A DNA stretch of 64,000 nucleotides from Symbiodinium natans (GCA_905221605.1 CAJNDS010002625.1:100001-164000), one strand, 5' to 3'; counted from the stretch's first letter, positions 39,975 through 50,700 are shown. The notes: generated by a model not told the origin, from the letters alone. Numbers and translations: made by a program.

Positions 39975-42170
39975 GCCTTGCTCTCGGCAGGCTTGCTCTC
40001 GAAGACGGACTGCTCCTCAAGCGCCAGAAACATGTCTGGCAGCCCTCAACCCGAAACCCTAAACCCTTGCAGTTCGGAAGCGGAAGCCTGGCCAGCAGCA
40101 GAAACGTTCCGTCCGTAGCCGATTTCAGCCTTGGGGTGGGCGCAGGACCCTTCCCTACTATGCGCTTAAGAACCCCCCAAGAAATAAGAAAGTGATAATC
40201 CCTATATTACAAGAACCCCCAAGAAATAAGATAATAATAATCCCTATATTACCCTTATAAGGAAGAACATCTCAATTTTTTGGGGGGTTCTTAAGCAATT
40301 AGTAGTTCCTCTCTGCAACAGTGCCCCAAACCCAAAACCCCAAAAACCCCATAAGACTCGCGCCTTGCTCTGCTGCGGCTGACTTTCAAAGACAGACTGG
40401 TCCGTTGCCTGCCCGGAAGCCTTGTCATTGTGGCTGACCTCGTTTGTCACTATTGCTCTCGGAGCGCACTTTTCATGTGGCAAGGGGGGGGTGGAGTGTT
40501 GCTAAGCCTCTTTACCGAGGAAGCCTCGTCCTATGTTCCCACGCCTGATTTTGGCCTCTTTGAGCCTCTTAAAGCCTCCAAGCCTCTAAATTCCGGAAGT
40601 TTGCTGTTCTTTCCTCGAGTTCGATTCCCGCAAAGTCGAAAAAAGCAGGAATTCGCTTAAGAGGTTTGCCTGTGTTCTGGAACTTACAGGTGCTTCGGGC
40701 GCTTGATCCAAGAACCTGGAAGGGAAAGACGCTTGTGAGAAAAGGTGCTTGAAGACGCTTAGAAACGCTTAGGCGTTGGACTCGAAAATGTTGCAGCCCG
40801 CCTGCCCGCGCAATGACTTGTTCCCACGTGCAACATGGACCCGCTGAGCGTCCAGCCATTGCAGAAGACTGCTTAGGCTGGCTCTCAAACACCTGAGGCG
40901 GCGAACGCAGCGGAGTACTGCACTTGTGTCGAACTGGTTCGGGCAGACCAAGGCTTCTGTCCGGAGCTATGGTCCACGCTGACTGCGACGTGTCGGCGGC
41001 GGAGGCGGCTTTGGAGTAGGATGTCTCTGCTTTACTGGCCAGGCGGTTCAAGCAACGCTCATCGATGCTATCACACAAGGAGGCCGGAGCATGAGACGAG
41101 ACGGGCCTTTCCGCTGGCTTGCTCTCAAAGACCGATTGCCCGTCCCCAGCAGCCGGGGGCGCCTTAATTCAAGGCGCAGCATCGCGAAAAAACTCGCCAC
41201 CTCCTTCCATGATGATACGGACCCCCTCCGAAGCCCAAGGGCAAGGGCCAGGCCAAGGGGGGTGGTTTTACATTTCCTTACTGCATCTGCGAGCCTTGTC
41301 GGCAGCCGTCACCATCGCTTTACTCTTCTGCGGCTGGCTCTCGAAAACCGACTGCACCTGATCTGCCCGAGTCGTCAAAACCGATCGTTGGCAAGAATGC
41401 CATGCCTCTCCAGCGCTTGGCGCATCAGTCCGGCCATATCCCACAGCAGCCTTCAAGTAGTATGCAGTCGCGACAGACTCACAGCAGTCGCGACAGACTC
41501 ACCGTTTTCGCAACAGACTCACAGAAGTGGCGACAGACTCACAGTCTCGCAAACTGCACAGCCTTGGATTGCTGTGGATTGCTTTCAAAGGCAGACCTCA
41601 AATGGCAGCCATGTGCTGGTATATGCCGGCTGCACAGCATTGCGCAGCAAGCAGAGCTCTCCACGGCTCTGATGCGCTCGCAGTAGAAGCTCCATAAGCG
41701 GTATCTGCCTTCGACCTGTGAAGAAGAGCTCACGAAGCTCAACAAAGCACTCTCATGTCGGTATCATGGGGTTCTCAATGGTTCTCAGCCCCTAAACCCT
41801 AAACCCTAAACCCTAAACCCTAAACCCTAAACCCTAAACCCTAAACCCTAAACCCTAAACCTAAACCCTAAACCCTAAACCTAAACCTGAATGTGCTGAG
41901 CTGGTCGCTGCTGCGGCTGGCTCTCGAAGGTCGACTGCGCAGCGTCTGCTGGTGCGGCAGCGGATGAGTGGCTTACCTGGCATTCTATTTAGGGTTTAGG
42001 GTTTAAGGTTTAGGGTTTAGGGTTTAGGGTTTGGGGTTTAGGGTTAGCAGTTTCTAGCAGTTGTGTGGAAAACTCGCTTCAGTAAACTTGCGAAACTCGA
42101 AACCTTTACCCGCTGGACCTCCGCAGAGCTTCGTTTCGGCTGTGACTCGAAGACGGACTGCTCTGCCTAC
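39975..42170 (-). CDS. Cluster of exons carrying the SVFESxPxxSKA motif (eight copies)
   Basis: The motif recurs on the minus strand at about 39975-40015 (EQSVFESKPAESKA), 40360-40410 (DQSVFESQPQQSKA), 40860-40900 (VFESQPKQSSA), 41101-41150 (GQSVFESKPAERP), 41310-41370 (VQSVFESQPQKSKA), 41561-41600 (SAFESNPQQSKA), 41900-41960 (AQSTFESQPQQ) and 42121-42170 (EQSVFESQPKRSSA). Copies sit in separate small exons, usually a few codons after an AG, and share the strand but differ between motifs. Further copies lie at 45.1, 45.36 and 55.17 kb. It could be a short linear interaction motif repeated in a disordered protein. No family recognised. Confidence 0.6.
41440..41550 (-). repeat. Short tandem of GTGAGTCTGTCGC units
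   Basis: On the minus strand GTGAGTCTGT recurs about four times in about 80 bp, each like a splice donor. It lies between two SVFES-type exons. Confidence 0.7.
41789..41888 (-). repeat. CCCTAAA array
   Basis: About 13 units between SVFES-type exons at 41.58 and 41.93 kb. Confidence 0.95.
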
Positions 42171-42631
42171 GCCAGCGCTTCTGTCAGCCAGTACTAGTCT
42201 CCTTTTCTCATCAGCAACTCCAAAACCAGGCTACCCTTCAGCCTCTGCCCCTGCAGATTTAGATCCGTAGTTTGTGTCAGCCTGGTCATGGTTTCCGGTT
42301 TGCACAGCCGTCAGCGATAACGCGAAATCCACCACAGCTGTGCAGTGGCCAACTTCTCTTTTCCAATGTCTCACAGACTGATGCACAAGTAGCGCCCGTT
42401 CCGGACTGCTTGAAAATGGCAGCTGCGCACGCTTTCAAAGTTGCTGCTGCCGGAAAAGCGGAGACTGCGCCATGGATGCGAGGATGGCAAGACGCGCCCA
42501 GGTGGCAGCCACAAATGTTCCAGTGCAGCCTTGTGCAGCCTTCGACTGCTCTTCAGCTGCAGAGATATTTACACTCGAGCGTTCCTCAAGAGAGAGGCAA
42601 CCGCCTGCCTGAAAACTGGATTTCCTGCGCG

Positions 42632-43150
42632 TCACCGGAGTGTTGCCTGGATTGTAGCATCAAAGAGCCTTCGGCCCTCAATCTCAGACAGGTACTTCGG
42701 GCGCGGGTTCGTCTGCTTCTTCATTCTGTGCCTGGAAGCACTGACAACAGCATTGCTCGGCCTCATTCGGGTAGTTCTCTACATTCAGGCCCCTTTTTGG
42801 ATCCCCCGTGTAATACCTTAGAATAAGGACCCAAAAAGAGACCCTAATGTAGAGAACTGCCCATTACAAGCTAGCGGCTTGCAGCAGGTCTGAGCTCGGT
42901 GCTGCAGATGCAATGTGGCGGCTTGCAAGGCCAAATGCCCTCTCAGCGTCCGCCTCGCCCTGAAGGGACAGAAACGCCTGGCCAAATGGTTTAGGGTTCA
43001 GGGTTTAGGGTTTAGGGTTTAGGGTTTAGGGTTTAGGGTTTAGGGTTTAGGGTTTAGGGTTTAGGGTGAATCCCAGATGCGAGGCTTCTCAGCGCCGATA
43101 TCGGCCTTGAAGTCGACTTCATCCTCTGTCATTCCCTCCACCTGCCCGAG
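42632..43150 (-). CDS. Last three exons of an unassigned gene with resolved splice sites
   Basis: Exon a (about 43140-43073) reads VEGMTEDEVDFKADIGAEKP then RIW. Exon b (42977-42868) reads AFLSLQGEADAERAFGLASR and ends DLLQAAS plus two bases. Exon c (42761-42632) completes Leu, then PSNAVVSASRHRMKKQTNPR and PKYLSEIEGRRLFDATIQAT, and ends LR and TGA. Intron b-c (42762-42867) is GTAATG...ATGAG and is nearly all a family II inverted-repeat element. Intron a-b (42978-43072) is mostly telomeric repeat with a GA donor. All phases agree. An alternative frame of exon c is also open to a stop at 42684. Function unknown. Confidence 0.6.
42762..42867. mobile_element. Family II element that is a complete GT-AG intron
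   Basis: On the minus strand the element spans all but about 12 nt of an intron GTAATG...GAATGAG. The splice joins two exons in phase. ATT lies directly outside both element ends. Confidence 0.7.
42988..43066 (+). repeat. TTTAGGG array forming most of a short intron
   Basis: About 11 units occupy about 79 of the 95 nt between exons ending at 43073 and starting at 42977. Confidence 0.9.
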
Positions 43151-43164
43151 CACTTCGGGGGTTC

Positions 43165-43425
43165 ATGGGTAGCTGTAAGTAGGGTATAAGTACTCTAAGT
43201 AGGGTGGTTATAAGTATAGTCACCATACTTATCACCCTAAACCCTAAACCCTAATTCCTAACCCTTAAGCTGGCTAGCTGTATGTAGGGGTATTTTTCCA
43301 ATGAGCATGACTGAGCTCCCCACGACCAAGAATTAACTACAGGCAAAAAGTGGGGTGGTTAGAAGTATAGTTACCATACTCAGAACCCTACTGATAACTA
43401 CTCACGAACCTCCAACCATGCTCTC
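43165..43425. mobile_element. Family IV elements, compound, with telomeric repeats inside
   Basis: GTTCATGGGTAGCTGTAAGT and TGATAACTACTCACGAACC form distant arms. Inside are two GGGTGGTTATAAGTATAGT-like blocks and short CCCTAAA repeats. Probably two nested copies. Confidence 0.45.
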
Positions 43426-43519
43426 GACACCAGAACCTCAGGCCCGGGCGACCACCGGGATGGCCTTGCAGCCCCGGATTCTGGGAAAAGGGATTAGGGT
43501 TTAGGGTTTAGGGTTTGGC

Positions 43520-43606
43520 ACGCACACACATAAAACGAGATCCCGGCATACTCTCCCTTCACGAGTCTCACATTGGGCCCATAGTCACATCCACCCGTGC
43601 CTGCGC
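43520..43606 (-). CDS. Hypothetical exon
   Basis: After GCGCAG the minus strand reads GTGGCDYGPNVRLVKGEYAG and continues ISFYVCACQ up to a telomeric array at 43495-43517. The composition is protein-like; the family is not recognised. Confidence 0.4.
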
Positions 43607-44223
43607 AGACATGGGAGGTTCTCCGGATCGCGTTCATCTGACAGCTGGGCGAGCTGGGTGCCCCTGCATTTGCCCCATTCGACTCCTGGGGCGGGCCAAC
43701 CTGCCTCAGAGTCAATTGGAACTTGCTGGTTCTTTGCGCAAGTTTTTGTTGGGTTTAGGGTTTAGGGTTTAGGGCTTAGGGTTTAGGGGTTCAGGGTTTC
43801 TGGTTCTTTGTGGGGGGGAGTTACGGTCCCTGTGAAACCCTCTTAGGGTGATGTAAGATACCTGATGTGAGCTAGCTTATTCCCTATTTCCATGCTAAGA
43901 ACAACTTCCGCGACACACGCGAGGTGCACAGTGCAGCAACTTGGGCTCCAACTGAAGCTGCAGCCTTTGCAGTTTCTTGTAGGACGAACTTGGGGTTGTA
44001 GCCGCTACCAGCTTTTCGGCTGACCTTCAGGCGACCGCGCAGAGGGGGGGAGGGGAGACAATGATGGCGGAGTCAAACCCCCACATACGAGGCATCGACA
44101 CACTTCTCGCAGACTCGCAGAGCAAAGCGGGGCGGTTGTGCTGCACTCGCCTCTGGCAACCTTGCCATCCAGTTCAAGTCGAAGGGAGAAGCCGAACAAA
44201 CAGGCGCACTCACCGTCTGCCTG

Positions 44224-44280
44224 ATTCCGCTGAGCGCGACGGTCGCCAGAATGGCCGTCACCGCAGGCAGAACCTCATTT
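44224..44280 (-). CDS. Short hydrophobic exon with a strong donor
   Basis: Bounded by GGGCTAG and by ACG|GTGAGTGCG, it reads EVLPAVTAILATVALSGIRQ. It could be part of a membrane segment. The frame also stays open beyond the donor, but the GTGAGT consensus argues for an exon end. Confidence 0.45.
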
Positions 44281-44609
44281 CTAGCCCTTGCCCGGTTGGG
44301 ATTTGCGTCTTGCTCAAGATGACGTGACATGTGGGCCTGTGCCACGGACAGCTTTACTCGCAGTGAGGGAACGGATGGTGGTCCCTGAAAATTTGGCCTT
44401 GCCGAAGGCGTTGCCGAAAGTGCCCCTCTGAATTTCGTTGGCAACAAGGGAAGAATAGCAAGCAGCAAAAAGAGACAATATGGGGATTAGCAGGAATAGT
44501 AGTACCTTTAATATAGTAAACCCCCACATGTGGAAGTTTTGGCAAGCGGCAAGTCGCCGATGTCCCAGCACCAGCCTGTTCGGGTTGCTGTAAGTTGGGA
44601 CCAAGTGGT

Positions 44610-44693
44610 GGTTTCCGACATTCGGGACATAAAGGGGATCCGATTATTCGCGGGTCTTAATGAGATTTCCCTTCATGTTCGTAAACCCCCAAA
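44610..44693. mobile_element. Family I inverted-repeat element
   Basis: GGTGGTTTCCGACATTCGGG and GTTCGTAAACCCCC are the arms. It lies between two putative exons. Confidence 0.6.
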
Positions 44694-44704
44694 TTCTGTA
44701 GCTT

Positions 44705-44968
44705 CTACCGGTGCCTTCGCGGGCGCTGGAGGGGCGCTGGCAGAATCTTCTCCTGCTTGCCCCGGCCCATCTCCATCTGTAGATCACGCCTCGAGTTCTC
44801 AGCGCATGATTCACGACAGTTGCACCCCTCGTGGAAATTCACTGAGGCCAGTGCTTTGTCAGAAAGAACTACGTCAACAGCCAATTTCAGCCACAACGGC
44901 TCGCACGGGGCCGCACAACCGGCTGGGGCGGTTAGGCGCTTCGGCGAATGGGTGTGCACTGCGTCCAA
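44705..44968 (-). CDS. Hypothetical exon
   Basis: The minus frame includes EPLWLKLAVDVVLSDKALAS and NFHEGCNCRESCAENSRRDL. A family I element (44610-44693) lies immediately downstream, in the position of an intron. The frame near the 3' end is ambiguous, because a second frame reads a Pro/Ala-rich tail. Confidence 0.35.
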   Translation of the reverse strand: MDAVHTHSPKRLTAPAGCAAPCEPLWLKLAVDVVLSDKALASVNFHEGCNCRESCAENSRRDLQMEMGRGKQEKILPAPLQRPRRHR

Positions 44969-45084
44969 CAGCCAGCGCGCTTACAACGGCGCCACACAAA
45001 GCAGCGAACTCCGGTTCCTAAACCCGGTCGACCCGTGCCCTAAACCCTAAACCCTAAACCCCAAACCCTAAACCCTAAACCACT

Positions 45085-45410
45085 TTGGCCAGCCTTGCTC
45101 TGCTGCGGCTTGCTCTCGAAGACAGATTCTTGCTGAACCTGCTCCCTTGGCAAGCCATTGTCGACAAAAGCACAGCGGGTTTAGGGTTTAGGAGTAGGGT
45201 TTAGGGTTAAGGGTTTAGGGTTTAGGGTTTAGGGTTTAGGGTCTAGGGTCTAGGGTTTAGGGACCCGATATCCCATCCGTCATGCAACTTCATGCAGGTT
45301 CTGCTCCAAGGTCTGCACACGGCCGCACCACTGGGACAATCAGCGGCACTGGCTCTGGGCTGACTCTCAAACGTAGACTGCGCGCCGGAAGAGTCGTTGT
45401 TGACCTGACG
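45085..45410 (-). CDS. Two SVFES-type exons
   Basis: At about 45140-45085 the minus strand reads VQQESVFESKPQQSKAG after GAGCAG. At about 45410-45330 it reads VNNDSSGAQSTFESQPRASA after GTCAG. A telomeric array (45177-45262) separates them. A degenerate relative may lie at 45520-45570. They belong to the same motif family as the 40-42 kb cluster. Confidence 0.55.
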
Positions 45411-46199
45411 CATCAGGCACAGGGAAGTCGGTTTTAACAAAACCCGAAACCAGGGGGCAGGTGCGGGCTCAGCGGCTTTTCTCACCTTCCTGAATCGAGA
45501 CTTGGGCCGGCCAAGCTGTCTGCTTTTGGCACTTGAAATGCACTCGAAACAGAAGCAGGGCAGCTGTGTTCGGGCTCGCCCTTCGCTTGCACAGACCCTT
45601 CGGCTGCACAAGCTTTTGGGGCCGTCTTCAAAACGATGTAAAAGAGGGCAACAAAATGTCGATGGCTCGGTTGAGCATGGGCTGCACACCCAGAGCTTTC
45701 TCCAACAAGCCCCTTACAGAAGCGTTCAGGTGCTACATCGCCACTTGTGGTGCAGGACTGTGTGAGGTTCGAAGATCCGGGCATGCGGCGAGAAACTGTC
45801 CTCAGCAAGGCCATGCGACACGGAACGGAGTATCCTTGCGAAACTCTTTGCAGCATTCCACGCCCTCGATTGCAAAGTGCCCGCATGTCGAGCCACGGCC
45901 ACTCCAACCAGTCTGGTCTGCGTGGCTCGACTTGCAGGCGTCAAGATGTGACAAGTGTTCATGCCACGCAACATTCGTGTTGCTTCTCATTAAAGCATTC
46001 GAAGGCCCATCTCCAACGTCGGATTGTCGGATACCTGCGTGGAGGGAGCAACTCTGCGCAAGAGGCTGATCAAAGGCCCACCACCATCGACAATGCAGCT
46101 GAGCCTGATTCAAACCGAGGCATCACTCGCGATCCCAGTCTTCTCCTGAGTCCACAGAGCGCTGCCCTTCTACCAAACCCTAAACCCTAAACCCTTAAC

Positions 46200-46592
46200 G
46201 ACTCCGGGATTGCGCCTCGGAAAGGAGCTGCCCCACCTTGCAGTTTTCCAGCGTCTCGTAAGGAAGGTTTGCAAGAAAAACACAACGCGCCCCGAGGTAT
46301 ATACAATGTACAACATATAACAGATCATATAGAAGGTACGATGTATGACCTATAACCTTATACATAAAATATACAATAGTCATAATTAAACAAAAAACTA
46401 ATTTTATTCGAATATTAATGCTGCCAAGAATAATGATGATTATCATCTTGTGCCTCCTTCCAGCCAGCTTGGCCTCTCCAAGGCCTCCAAAGGGGCGAGT
46501 TTTGTTGGAGCTGCGACTTTTTCCGAAATCCCCCATCCCCCCGATGCTTGCCTGCCAGTGCTGATCATGATGAGCAGCGCCTTCCCAAGAAA
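46200..46592 (-). CDS. Two hypothetical exons separated by an AT-rich intron
   Basis: Exon 1 (46592-46443) reads FLGKALLIMISTGRQASGG and later EKVAAPTKLAPLEALERPSW. Exon 2 (about 46285-46200) reads LANLPYETLENCKVGQLLSE then AQSRS, and ends where a telomeric array supplies a GTTAAGGG donor. The intron between them is AT-rich. A telomeric array with flanking 10-bp duplication lies directly upstream of exon 1. Confidence 0.4.
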
Positions 46593-46596
46593 CTGT

Positions 46597-46671
46597 ACCC
46601 TAAACCCTAAACCCTAAACCCTAAACCCTCAACCCTAAACCCTAAACCCTAAACCCCAAACCCTAAACCCT
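46597..46671 (-). repeat. CCCTAAA array flanked by a 10-bp direct duplication
   Basis: AAGAAACTGT occurs at 46587-46596 and again at 46672-46681, exactly at the two array edges. Confidence 0.9.
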
Positions 46672-46689
46672 AAGAAACTGTCCGTGCAG

Positions 46690-47640
46690 CTTGCGTTCAT
46701 GTCTTAAGGCCCTGCCTTGAGCTCAGCTGCTGGCTCCCTTTTTGGTTCCCTAGGACTTGGGATGTGCCCCCTTTCTACGAACAGCCCTTAGTAGGGACTC
46801 TACTAGGGGGTACTTGAATCCCTCTATTCAGGACTGGTAGTAAAAAGGGGGGGAAGATCCCAACTTAGGACCTGTAAGCCCCAAACCCGATTTCATCAGA
46901 AGCAGCCTCGAGGACTCCACACGCCAACTTCGGACCGCCCAGCACACGGCTGCCACCTGGGCGCGCGCGTGGCCCTGATAATGACCCTCAAGTCAACCTC
47001 GAGACCTCACCTGTAAATTATCAAGGGCTGAAGCCCCACGAAGCCCCTAAACTGGGCCCCTCAAGCCCCTCGAGCCCTGGCCCCTGCCCTACCCCGACAG
47101 CCCCGAAACCCTGTCCCTGAGAACGCTCGGCCACAACAACCCGAGTACCACGCTTATTGCCCAAAAAATACAGCATACAGGCAGGTCATTACTTGGGCCG
47201 AATACAAGCTTTGCAGGATGTCTGTAAGCCGGCATTGGGTCCAAAAAGGATCCACTCGTTCATTTACTGGCAAGTCGGCGGCCAAAAGGTTCCCCAAAAA
47301 GTGGTGTGGAGGTCCCCAACTTCGAGTGACTGTCTGAGTGTCGGCACACCCTGAAACTGCAACAACACACGCAGACACTGAAAAACTCAGAGGAATAGTC
47401 CCTCAACCTACCCGAACCCAAAACCCTAAACCCTACACCCCCTACACGCTACCCTACCCCTAAACCCTAACCCCCAACCCCCCTAAACCCCCCTAAACCC
47501 CCTAAACACCACCCACCCTAAAAACCCCCAAGCCCCCAAACCCTAAACCCTAAACCCCCTAAACACTCTCTGAAAGTCCCGGGCCTGAAGTGTCAGGAAG
47601 GCACCGGAAGGAGGCGAGGGCCTGCGTCGTTTTACCGGGG
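46690..47640. other. No supported gene
   Basis: Unique sequence plus a degenerate CCCCTAAA region (47410-47570). A minus frame at 47154-47378 is open but has no recognisable motif. Confidence 0.45.
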
Positions 47641-47825
<185 letters not shown>

Positions 47826-47878
47826 TAGGGGCTTGCCAGGACATAGGTGTGCGAGAGGTTTCTCGTGAGTTCAGCTGC

Positions 47879-49453
47879 TTACAGCGTCTTTGTATCTTCT
47901 CTGTTTCTGTGCAGTGCCAAGAACCTGCGGCCTTCCCCCTGCATGCTGATGCAAACAGAAGCTGCCTGCTCCAGCGCAACACGCAGTCGGACAAAATACG
48001 CTGCGAAGGTGTCATGCACCATCTCCTGCCCGACATGAGCTGGATGCCGATCTTTGCTTGGCTAGAAAGCTTTGCAACGGCCTTGCTTGGCTAGACAGCT
48101 CTGCTTGGCAAAGCAGGAAAGCCACAACTGTTCTGGTGCGAAGTGAACAGCTAGGACCCCTGAGGGTCCTCTGCAAGCTTCACCTTGATTTCGTTGCGAG
48201 CGTCCTGTTTCCGCTCAGGATCTTATCTCGTTCTCGAGCAAGCAAGCATCTTTGCCAGCTCAATTGATGCAGTTGAGGGCAGGGCACTGTTGAAGGCATC
48301 AAGCACTTGCTGCCAACAGGCTGACGCATGGCACCAGTACTGCTTCCTGGGATGACCCATGCTGACTCTGCGAGCTTCCCCTGTCTTTCGCTGAGAAGAT
48401 GACCACACCTCTCCGAGATGTTCCATGGTGAGGAAGGCTGCCTCCTGACGCGGGGGCTCGTTGCAAAACAAAGAGTCCTTGTTTGGGAACCTTTTGGAGG
48501 CACTCCCGACGGAAAAAATACCTATAACCTGCAAGGGGACTGCCCCGCACCTCTTCCTTGCAGGTGGGAACCAAAGGCCCGTCCTGAAAGAGTGCACGAC
48601 TCGGGATGCTTTCGGTGCCTCTTAGGCTTACATTGTTGATCCATGCGCTAGTGTATCTGGTTGATGCAAGTTAGTGTGATTCCCAATCTATACATATGTA
48701 TATATGTATATATATATATACATCTGCAGACACTTACTTGTTTTAGGGATGTTTTTGGTTTAGGTCGCCTTGCTGAGCACCGCCAGAGTCTGCAAGACAC
48801 TGAGGCCTCAGCTGCACGATACTGCAGCCCGAGCAAAGCAATCGGCTGGGTCTTGCTTAGGCCGTCACCTGCAGAGTGTAGGTCGATGAAGTTCGCATAC
48901 TCCGACTGCAAATCCTGAGGCAGAACCAGGGAAGCAAGCAACAGTGACAAATATGATAGCATGACAATGGCGATAGTAGTAGTAGCAATACAGTAGACCC
49001 CAACAAGTTGGAAACCTTTTTGAGGACAAATAGTGCCGGGATTCCCTATACTTTACTCTTAGGGATTGAGGCTACCGAGTTTCCAACTTTTTGGCTTCTA
49101 CTATAATCATAGTAATAGATGCAATACAGTCCATATCCATCATCCGCTCGAAAGCCGATCCTGGTCCGCGGACAGGGCGTCGGTGCCCCGCGAGAAGAGC
49201 AGCCAAGAAGATATGGTCCAATAGCGTCCATCCTCAGAGAGAGAGGAGCTGGAGAAGGCCATCGGCCCCTGCCTTTAGCCCCCTTAAACCCCCCAAAACG
49301 GGCCCAAAGGAGCCCCAAAAACCCTGAACCTCAAGAACGCGAAGCCCCGAAGAAGTGAAAGGCCTATGAAGCCTAAAACGCCAAGGCCGAGGATCCCCGG
49401 CAGCACCCGCCATGCGCCAGCCACCAGCTCTCCAGATTTCGGAGTCCACGGCC

Positions 49454-49496
<43 letters not shown>

Positions 49497-50173
49497 GTAT
49501 GTTCTTAGGGCGGGATTCGGGATTCAGGTTCGTTTTCAGGCTTCAAACCCTAAACCCTAAACCCTAAACCCTAAGAGCTTCTTTCGTGTTGCGCGTAAGT
49601 GCGGCTCACCAGAGGCCCCAGGAAAAGCCCTCAGCCCGAGACGAGGCCAAAGTCGATCAAGCCGAAGCTGAGCTGCCCTGTCATGACCTGGAAACACCAA
49701 GGGAATTTAGGGTTTAGGGTTTAGGGTTTAGGGTTTAGGGTTTAGGGTTTAGGGTTTAGGGTTTAGGGTTTAGGGTTTAGGGTTTAGGGTTTAGGGTTTA
49801 GGGTTTAGGGTTTAGGGTTTAGGGTTTAGGGTTTAGGGTTTAGGCTGCCCTGTCATGACCTGGAAACACCAGGGGAAGTACAAAAACTACACGATAGGGG
49901 CGTTTAGGGTTTCGGGTTTAGGATTTGGAGTTTGGGTTTGGGGCTTAGGGTTAAGGGTTTGGCGCGGGCTTGAGGTCACAGCTCAACCATCCCCAAGAAG
50001 TTTCTACACAGTGGTTGACATGAACCGCTTGGTTTTACATAGAGCCGTTCTTTAGAAGGGCATGGGCATTCGCAGAGCTGCTTTTGCGCCGTCTGTGCCT
50101 GGACCAGGATGTTGTGTGAGTTGACGTCACGGTGGAAGAAGCGGCTGCTCACGTGGCACATCGCCGCGGAGAT
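47879..50173 (-). CDS. Protein kinase-like gene, C-lobe exons
   Basis: Exons: 50173-50099 (ISAAMCHVSSRFFHRDVNSH then NILVQ, GC donor), the catalytic loop HRDxxxxN; 49687 to about 49643 (VMTGQLSFGLIDFGL), the magnesium-binding DFG; about 49430-49383 (WRMAGAAGDPRPW), possibly subdomain VIII-IX; 48914-48869 (DLQSEYANFIDLHSA, donor GTGACG), resembling the subdomain IX helix; 48346 to about 48225 (QYWCHASACWQQVLDAF); 48025-47879 (EMVHDTFAAYFVRLRVALEQ, ending NREDTKTL and TAA). HRD and DFG are certain; the later assignments rest on likeness to kinases and on order. The N-lobe (P-loop, VAIK lysine) was not found. Introns contain telomeric arrays and a 38-nt G run. The substrate cannot be predicted. 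Confidence 0.75.
49457..49494 (+). repeat. Poly-G run of 38 nt
   Basis: An uninterrupted G run in the kinase gene. Other G runs lie at 2129-2147 (with A breaks nearby), 21279-21291, 32527-32550 and 47643-47664. Its length may vary between reads. Confidence 0.95.
49706..49843 (+). repeat. TTTAGGG array flanked by a 34-bp duplication of a kinase splice acceptor
   Basis: About 20 units. The flanks 49672-49705 and 49844-49877 are identical except for one base and contain the acceptor and first bases of the DFG exon. Confidence 0.95.
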
Positions 50174-50621
50174 CTGGCCTAACCTCGCAGCAAAAGTCTT
50201 TGGAACTAAATGTGGGGAATCTGTTCCCACCGAGGAAAAATGCAAAGCCAAGTGGCATCGTCGCGGCCACTCGGAAGGCCTTGCCAACACACACAATTGA
50301 TGCAGACTCGCCCTTTGTCTAACCCTAAACCCTAAATCCTAAACCCCAAACCCTAAACCCTAAACCTCTTGCTGCTACTACCCGCAGCGCCGTGCCCGAC
50401 CTGCGCCATGGGGTGCAGCTTGTGCGCGCAGAGCTGACCAGCCTCGCCCCAAAAAGATTGCCCGCCACTGCAACCCAAGCCCATCTTCCTACAAGCCCAG
50501 AAGTGGGAATGGCCCCGAACAGGGGGGATAGGGGAGGCCGGCCTTGATGAGGACCCCTCAACCCTCTCAGCCCTGAATCCCAACCCCTTAACCCCAAACC
50601 CTCTACCCTAAACCTTGACGA

Positions 50622-50700
50622 TGGGTTGCCCTTGCCTCGAGGGCCTGTTGCAGAGGCGCGCCTGGCCGGAGCACTTCAAGACCCGCAGGCTTCCAACTGG
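50622..50700 (-). CDS. Hypothetical exon upstream of the kinase exons
   Basis: The minus strand reads PAGLEVLRPGAPLQQALEAR and continues ATHRQ. It lies about 450 bp upstream of the kinase catalytic-loop exon on the same strand and may belong to that gene. No motif recognised. Confidence 0.35.

Noticed and set aside
42684-42761. Alternative frame of exon c (AEQCCCQCFQAQNEEADEP, stop at 42684)
   Set aside because: The GT-AG splice phase leads into the other frame (KYLSEIEGRRLFDATIQAT). Kept only as an alternative.
45482-46113. Long overlapping frames on both strands at 45.5-46.1 kb
   Set aside because: Both strands are open with no motif to choose between them. Only the degenerate FECISSAK relative of the SVFES motif was noted.
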